Shown here in pieces: positions 11,392 to 15,934 of a stretch of DNA of 15,934 nucleotides (the first letter of the stretch is position 1; each line of letters begins with the position of its first letter). Under the pieces are notes generated by a model. It made no database searches and had not been told where the DNA came from. It worked only from the letters and a program-made list of their open reading frames with translations. The translations under genes and the position numbers were made by a program. Source of the DNA: JBBTCJ01 sp038043285 (GTDB lineage: Bacteria; Planctomycetota; Phycisphaerae; UBA1845); assembly GCA_038043285.1 (NCBI GenBank), contig JBBTCJ010000046.1:1-15934 (forward strand), in the 5' to 3' direction.

Positions 11392-12330
11392 ATGATGTGT
11401 GCGGCCCTGCCCATTGATTCATGGCGGCGAGCGGCACTCGGCCTCGGCATTCTTTGCGCCGCGACCGGACTCGCCTCAGGCGGTGAGCCCGCGAACGGGA
11501 ATGGTCCGCAGTCGGCCAAACTAAGCATCCTCGTCATCGATGGTTTGACGCTCCCAAGCAGACAGGTCGAACGATCGTTTTCCGTTCCGGGCATCCTTAC
11601 GTCCCGACCGGTCGAGGTAGGGCAGTTCGTCGCCGAAGGCCAGCTCATCGCGGAGCTGGACACCGAGTTGGAGAAAGTGAGCGTCCGTACCAGCCGGTTG
11701 AGAGCCGAAAGCCCACACGAAATCCGCGCGGCCGAAGTCGACGAGATGTTGAAGAATGAGGATCTCGAACGAAAACGTGAACTTTCCTTGCGCGACTCAG
11801 TGAGCAACTGGGAGTTGCGCCAGGCGGAGCTTGCCCTCGAGCTCGCCCGGGCGCGCCACGGGGTCGTTCGGTCGCAGCAACGGATCTTCGAAGAGGAACT
11901 TGCCCGAGACGAGGCGCTGCTCACCCAGCGGCAGGCGAAGGCGCCGTTTGCCGGTTGGATCTGGCGCACGTACCGGGAGGAAGGCGAGGCCGTCGACGCC
12001 CGGCAACCGGTGGTCATGCTGGTCGCGCTGGATCCGCTCTGGGTGGAAGTGAACGTGCCGGCGGAACATGCCGGTGGGATCCGTCCGGGGCAGGAGGCGG
12101 GCGTCACCGTATTAGGTCAAGTACGAAGCGCTGTGGTGGGCAGCGTTGAACCAGTCGTGGACGCCGGCTCAGCGACGTTTCGTGTGCGGATCGTGGTTCC
12201 GAACCAGGACCATGCCATCGTCGCGGGCGTTTCGGCCACGGCTACGATCGCACTCACCGGTGTCTCGCCTGCGGCAAGCGGGACGCAGGCCAAGCTCATG
12301 TACTCTGCGCCAGCGGACGGAAAACCGTGA
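11392..12330 (+). CDS. Periplasmic adaptor (membrane fusion) protein, HlyD/RND type (312 aa)
   Basis: Predicted periplasmic adaptor that links an inner-membrane transporter to the outer envelope. The ATG at 11392 is chosen because GGGG lies 6 nt upstream; ATG 11395 and TTG 11380 are alternatives. A signal peptide (about residues 1-30, hydrophobic core ALGLGILCAATGL) lacks a lipobox cysteine in the right place. Residues about 55-95 form the first half of a lipoyl/barrel-sandwich domain (VEVGQFVAEGQLIAELD), followed by an alpha-helical hairpin rich in Glu/Arg/Leu (about 95-180). The second lipoyl half starts at KAPFAGWI (about 183), and a beta-barrel domain follows (LWVEVNVPAEHAGGIRPGQ, to about 288). 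It is short for an RND adaptor. Its TGA overlaps the GTG of the next gene, so the two are probably translated together. The partner transporter is not in the window. Confidence 0.88.
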   Translation: MMCAALPIDSWRRAALGLGILCAATGLASGGEPANGNGPQSAKLSILVIDGLTLPSRQVERSFSVPGILTSRPVEVGQFVAEGQLIAELDTELEKVSVRTSRLRAESPHEIRAAEVDEMLKNEDLERKRELSLRDSVSNWELRQAELALELARARHGVVRSQQRIFEEELARDEALLTQRQAKAPFAGWIWRTYREEGEAVDARQPVVMLVALDPLWVEVNVPAEHAGGIRPGQEAGVTVLGQVRSAVVGSVEPVVDAGSATFRVRIVVPNQDHAIVAGVSATATIALTGVSPAASGTQAKLMYSAPADGKP

Positions 12331-13757
12331 GTGCGCAATTCCTGACGGTGGACGATCTTTCGACCGGTCAGGGCCACGAGCCAGATCATGAGCTGGCGCT
12401 GCGTCGGCTGAAGTTGGCGCTGGAAGCAGTGGCCACGCTCAATCGCCACCGTCTATTCCGATCCGCCGCGGCGAGCCTCTGCAACGAGGCGGCCACCAGT
12501 TGGGGCTGCGAGCGCGTGTCGCTTGGAATCCTCTGCACGGACCATGTGCAACTCCAGGCCCTAAGCCACGGGGGCGCGTTCTTGCGTCGCACCGATCTCG
12601 TGCAAAACCTGGAAGCCGCAATGGAAGAATGTCTGGACCAGGACCTGGAGATCATCCATCCTGCAAGTCTCGAGGCGACGTTCGTCAGCCGGGCCGCAGC
12701 CGAACTTTCCAGGCGTTACGGCCCAGGCACCGTCGCGTGTATACCGCTTCGGCACGACGGAGTACCTGCCGCCGCGATCGTGTTGGAGCGTACGGCCGAC
12801 CGGCCTTTCGAAATCTCGGAGATGGAAACGTTGCGGTTGACGTGCGATCTGTGCACGCCGCGGCTGATGGATCTCCGCGAGAGGGACCGCGGCCTGGCGG
12901 CGAAAGGCGCGATGGCAGCGCGAAAGTTTTGTGGCCATCTTGTCGGCCCAGAGCACACCGGGTACAAGTTGGGCGCCTTCATGGTCTTTCTTGCCGCCAT
13001 TTTCACCACGTTTAGCACGACCGCGCACTACGCCGAGGCGCCATTCGTGGTGGAGGCGACCACACATCGCGTCGTTGTAGCTCCGTTCGACGGTTACCTT
13101 AGCTCCGCGGCCAAGCGTGCCGGCGACACCGTCCAGACCACGCGGGACGTGCTGGCCACGATGGAAACCGCAGAACTGGAACTTGAGCGAGCGCAGGCGA
13201 GAGCCGAGCGCACCGCCTACGTCAAACAGGAAGCCACGGCGCAGCGGGATGGAAAGACCGCCGAAGCGCAGATGGCTCGAGCCCACGCCGACGAGATCGC
13301 GGCACGTATCGATCTTCTCGATTATAAAATCAAACACGCCTCCGTTACCTCTGACGTCTGCGGAGTCGTTGTCCGCGGCGATCTTCAGCGGCAGCTTGGC
13401 ATTCCGCTGAAGGCGGGTGAGGTGTTGTTCGAAGTCGCGCAGTTGGACTCGCTCCGTGCCGCGGTCTCCGTGCCCGACGACGAAGTCGCCGAACTGGTTG
13501 TCGGCCAGAGAGGTGAACTGGTTACGGCGTCCTATCCCGGAATCCCCATTCCTCTTGAAGTGACGCAGGTCGCTCCGATTGCCGAGGTGGAGAACCAGCG
13601 CAACGTATTCAAGGCCCACGCCTGTTTGCTGGCGCCGCCTGATTGGGTTCGTCCCGGAATGCGCGGCGTCGCTCGGATCGAGGTCGGCCGCCGCAGCGTG
13701 GCCTGGGTTTGGACGCACCGTCTGGTCGACTGGGTTCGGATGAAGCTTTGGATCTAG
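12327..13757 (+). CDS. GAF-domain/HlyD-like membrane adaptor fusion (476 aa)
   Basis: Predicted inner-membrane adaptor carrying a cytoplasmic sensor. The GTG start overlaps the preceding TGA as GTGA. Residues about 28-185 look like a GAF domain (helix, then CERVSLGILC, a central region, VACIPLRHDGVPAAAIVLER and a closing helix). A single membrane segment (about 213-233, LGAFMVFLAAIFTTF) separates it from the periplasmic part. That part has a lipoyl half-motif (VVVAPFDGYLSS at about 249-260 and GDTVQTTRDVLATMET), a charged coiled coil (about 280-335), then VCGVVVRGDLQRQLGIPLKAG and a barrel domain to about 455. The C-terminal tail is Trp/Arg-rich (VDWVRMKLWI). No enzymatic motif is seen. The topology suggests that a cytoplasmic signal could change the shape or assembly of the adaptor. 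The next gene follows after 9 bp. The ligand is unknown; the GAF call rests on fold-like pattern rather than invariant residues. Confidence 0.85.
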   Translation: MSAQFLTVDDLSTGQGHEPDHELALRRLKLALEAVATLNRHRLFRSAAASLCNEAATSWGCERVSLGILCTDHVQLQALSHGGAFLRRTDLVQNLEAAMEECLDQDLEIIHPASLEATFVSRAAAELSRRYGPGTVACIPLRHDGVPAAAIVLERTADRPFEISEMETLRLTCDLCTPRLMDLRERDRGLAAKGAMAARKFCGHLVGPEHTGYKLGAFMVFLAAIFTTFSTTAHYAEAPFVVEATTHRVVVAPFDGYLSSAAKRAGDTVQTTRDVLATMETAELELERAQARAERTAYVKQEATAQRDGKTAEAQMARAHADEIAARIDLLDYKIKHASVTSDVCGVVVRGDLQRQLGIPLKAGEVLFEVAQLDSLRAAVSVPDDEVAELVVGQRGELVTASYPGIPIPLEVTQVAPIAEVENQRNVFKAHACLLAPPDWVRPGMRGVARIEVGRRSVAWVWTHRLVDWVRMKLWI

Positions 13758-13760
13758 GGG
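13756..13760 (+). promoter_or_regulatory. Ribosome binding site of the M50 gene
   Basis: AGGGG overlaps the TAG stop of the GAF-HlyD gene and lies 6 nt before the ATG at 13767. It supports that start and close coupling to the upstream gene. Confidence 0.6.
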
Positions 13761-13766
13761 TGCGCG

Positions 13767-15934
13767 ATGCCGGTGTGGCGCCCGACATTCCATGAATCGT
13801 GGCATCGCGTGGCGGGTTTGCGCCCCCGCCTGCGCAGTACCGTTCAAGTCCAGCGGCAGCGCTTTCGCGGACGCCCCTGGTACGTGGTTCGCGACGCGAC
13901 CGGCAACGACTTCTTTCGCCTGAGCAATCCGGCGTACCATTTCGTCGGACTGCTGGACGGCGAACGAAGCGTTGCCCAGGCTTGGCGGGCCTGCAACGAC
14001 GTCCTGGGAGAGGGCGCGCCGACGCAGGGCGAGGCGATCCAGCTGCTGGGGATGATGCACAACTCCAACCTGTTGGTCGTCGAGGAGTCGGACGACGCCG
14101 GGGTTTTGTTGCGCCAGTACCGGCACAAGTCGGCCATGCGCGTCCGGGGGCATCTCTCCAGCCTGCTCATGGCACGCATCCCGTTATTTGACCCGGACAG
14201 CTTCCTTAATCGTTGGAAATTCTTGTTCTCGTGGTTGTTCACCCCTTGGGGGGCGGCACTATGGTTGCTGATCGTGGGGGTCGGTTTGATAACCTTGGTC
14301 AACAGCGGCATGGATCCGTCGTCCCGCGCAGCCGGCATTCTGAGCCCCGCCAACCTGCCGCTGCTCTACGTGGCCATCATCGGCACCAAGGTGCTTCATG
14401 AACTCGGTCACGCCTTCGCCTGCAAGGCGCTCGGTGATCGCTGCGGCGTCGGCGGAGAGGTTCACACCATCGGAATCATGCTGATCCTGTTCATGCCCGT
14501 GCCGTATGTCGACGTGACGAGCGCCTGGAGCCTCCCTAGGAAACGCCAACGAATGGTGGTTGCGGCCGCGGGAATGCTAGTCGAACTAGCGGTCGCCGCT
14601 GTCGCTGCGATCATCTGGACCCACACAACCGCGGCCACGACAGTCCACATCATCTGCTTCAACGTCATGCTCGTCGCCGGCATCGCGACGGTGCTGTTCA
14701 ACGGCAACCCCCTGATGCGCTACGACGGGTATTTTATTCTGGCGGATCTGCTGGAGATCCCGAACTTGGCCCAGCGCGGTTGGGAGTACGTCCAATATCT
14801 GGTGAAACGCCACGCCTGGGGAATCGAAGGAGTACAAAGTCCCGCGCACGCGGAAAGCGAGCGCAAGTGGTTGCTGGGCTATGCGCTCGCCGCCGCCGCT
14901 TACCGTGCCGTGATTTGCCCCTGGATCCTGCTGGTCGTGATGGATCACTTCTTCATCGTCGGCGCCGTTTTGGCCACGTCTGCGTTGACGGTTTGGCTTG
15001 TTCTCCCATGTGCCAGGTTCATCCGCTACCTGTTTACTTCCCCGGAACTGGCGCGATGCCGCAGGCGGGCGCTCTCCGTGTCGCTTGCGGGAGGGGCGGG
15101 CGCGCTTGCGGTATTAGGATTCCTGCCCGCGCCGGACAGCGCCTTTGCCGACGGTATTGTCGAGGCTGGGCGCGTCGCCGAGATACACGCCGCGATGGAT
15201 GGGTTTGCCGAAGAGTGCACTCCGTCTGGGACGGTGGTCGAGGCGGGGTCGGTGTTGCTTACCATGCGCAACGCGGAGTTGACCGCAAGCCGCGCCTCCC
15301 TGGGCTGCACAACGAGACTTGCGCACATCCGACGGCAGATTGCCGTACGCGACCGGGACGTCGTCGGCGCTCAGACGGTTGAGGCCTGGATCGAATCGCT
15401 GGCGCGACAGGCGCTGCGCATCGAGCAAGACATCGAAGCGCTCACATTGCGCGCTCCATGTGGGGGAACGTGGGTGGCGGGCGATTCTGATCGGGTCGCA
15501 GGTCGCTATCTCCGCCGCGGCGATCCCGTTGGAACGGTAGCATCGCTGGATCAAGTGATTATTCGGGCCACCGCCGAACAGACGGTCGCGGGACAGTTGT
15601 TTGCAGAAACCAGAATCCGCACACATGTACGCCTTCCCGGTCAGCCGGAATCCGAATTCGACGGTCTCATTAAGGAAATCCTCCCCGCTGGGCAGGATCG
15701 GCTGCCGTCGCCGGCTCTGGGACAACCGGCCGGCGGCTCCATCGCGGTCAACCCCACGGACTCGTCCGGTACGAAGTCCGCTGAGCCTTTCTTCGAAATC
15801 CGAATCCGCCCGGAAGCCCTGGTTCGATTGCTGCCGGGACAGCGCGTGCAGGTCCGTTTCACTCTAACTGCCAAGCCGCTCGGGCGGCAGTGTTGGCAGG
15901 CCTTCTGGCGCATTTGGCAGCGAAGGGTCCACAC
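13767..15934 (+). CDS. PqqD-like/M50 zinc metallopeptidase/HlyD-like fusion, partial at 3' end (at least 722 aa)
   Basis: Predicted multi-pass inner-membrane protein joining a peptide-binding-like domain, a site-2-protease-type domain and a periplasmic adaptor. The frame is open from the ATG at 13767 to the window edge, so the C-terminus is missing. Residues about 36-104 (RGRPWYVVRDATGNDFFRL, YHFVGLLDGERSV) resemble the PqqD/winged-helix domain that precedes related M50 proteins. The peptidase region has membrane segments at about 160-178, 195-215, 230-250, 265-285, 293-312, 380-400 and 400-415. The zinc motif HELGH is at 211-215 and NPLMRYDGY at 314-322 supplies the expected Asp ligand, so it should be active. 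After another membrane segment (about 436-453) comes a periplasmic HlyD-like part: lipoyl halves near 465-500 and 560-595, a short helical hairpin (about 505-560) and barrel sequence with LLPGQRVQVRFTL at about 688-700. It is third in the adaptor operon. A role in processing or exporting envelope proteins or peptides is inference; the substrate is unknown. Confidence 0.9.
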   Translation, partial: MPVWRPTFHESWHRVAGLRPRLRSTVQVQRQRFRGRPWYVVRDATGNDFFRLSNPAYHFVGLLDGERSVAQAWRACNDVLGEGAPTQGEAIQLLGMMHNSNLLVVEESDDAGVLLRQYRHKSAMRVRGHLSSLLMARIPLFDPDSFLNRWKFLFSWLFTPWGAALWLLIVGVGLITLVNSGMDPSSRAAGILSPANLPLLYVAIIGTKVLHELGHAFACKALGDRCGVGGEVHTIGIMLILFMPVPYVDVTSAWSLPRKRQRMVVAAAGMLVELAVAAVAAIIWTHTTAATTVHIICFNVMLVAGIATVLFNGNPLMRYDGYFILADLLEIPNLAQRGWEYVQYLVKRHAWGIEGVQSPAHAESERKWLLGYALAAAAYRAVICPWILLVVMDHFFIVGAVLATSALTVWLVLPCARFIRYLFTSPELARCRRRALSVSLAGGAGALAVLGFLPAPDSAFADGIVEAGRVAEIHAAMDGFAEECTPSGTVVEAGSVLLTMRNAELTASRASLGCTTRLAHIRRQIAVRDRDVVGAQTVEAWIESLARQALRIEQDIEALTLRAPCGGTWVAGDSDRVAGRYLRRGDPVGTVASLDQVIIRATAEQTVAGQLFAETRIRTHVRLPGQPESEFDGLIKEILPAGQDRLPSPALGQPAGGSIAVNPTDSSGTKSAEPFFEIRIRPEALVRLLPGQRVQVRFTLTAKPLGRQCWQAFWRIWQRRVH

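Noticed and set aside
11295..12107. A 270-codon minus-strand open frame across the divergent region and first adaptor gene
   Set aside because: Ser/Arg-rich composition without domains, and antisense to a clear adaptor protein.
12561..14153. A 530-codon minus-strand open frame
   Set aside because: It lies opposite the GAF-HlyD and M50 genes, which have clear domains, overlapping starts and ribosome sites. Its protein has no recognisable domain and a composition typical of an antisense frame in GC-rich DNA.

Overview
The window looks like chromosomal DNA of a Planctomycetota bacterium. The evidence is a short LEPR motif (LEPLEPRVLPSA) near the N-terminus of a surface protein, the style of C-terminal membrane segment on that same protein, very large repeat-rich surface proteins, and a cluster of HlyD-type adaptors with an M50 peptidase. 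This is an assignment from recalled family features; no search was run. Base composition is GC-rich throughout, and I see no tRNA, rRNA, transposase or CRISPR array.

Layout. Positions 1-319 carry no supported gene, only a short tandem repeat at the left edge and two hairpins downstream of the giant gene. Three genes then run leftwards on the minus strand and look like one operon read from right to left: a 469-aa LEPR surface protein with one Calx-beta-like domain and a C-terminal membrane segment (9601-11010); a membrane-bound PAS-GGDEF-HD protein of cyclic-di-GMP metabolism (7120-9555); and a 2272-aa secreted beta-helix protein with twelve 113-aa Calx-beta-like repeats (320-7138), whose start lies inside the preceding gene. 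A divergent intergenic region of about 380 bp (11011-11391) separates this operon from a rightward one.

The rightward operon holds three tightly packed genes: a signal-peptide-bearing periplasmic adaptor (11392-12330), a GAF domain fused to a membrane-anchored HlyD-like adaptor (12327-13757, overlapping by 4 nt), and a large PqqD-like/M50 metallopeptidase/HlyD-like fusion (13767 to the window end, still open at 15934).

Working model (inference): the rightward genes build an envelope transport or processing complex, and the leftward genes encode its surface substrates plus a cyclic-di-GMP switch. The shared Calx-beta-like domain ties the two surface proteins together, and the two end in different C-terminal anchors. 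No ATPase or outer-membrane channel is visible; these may lie past the right edge.
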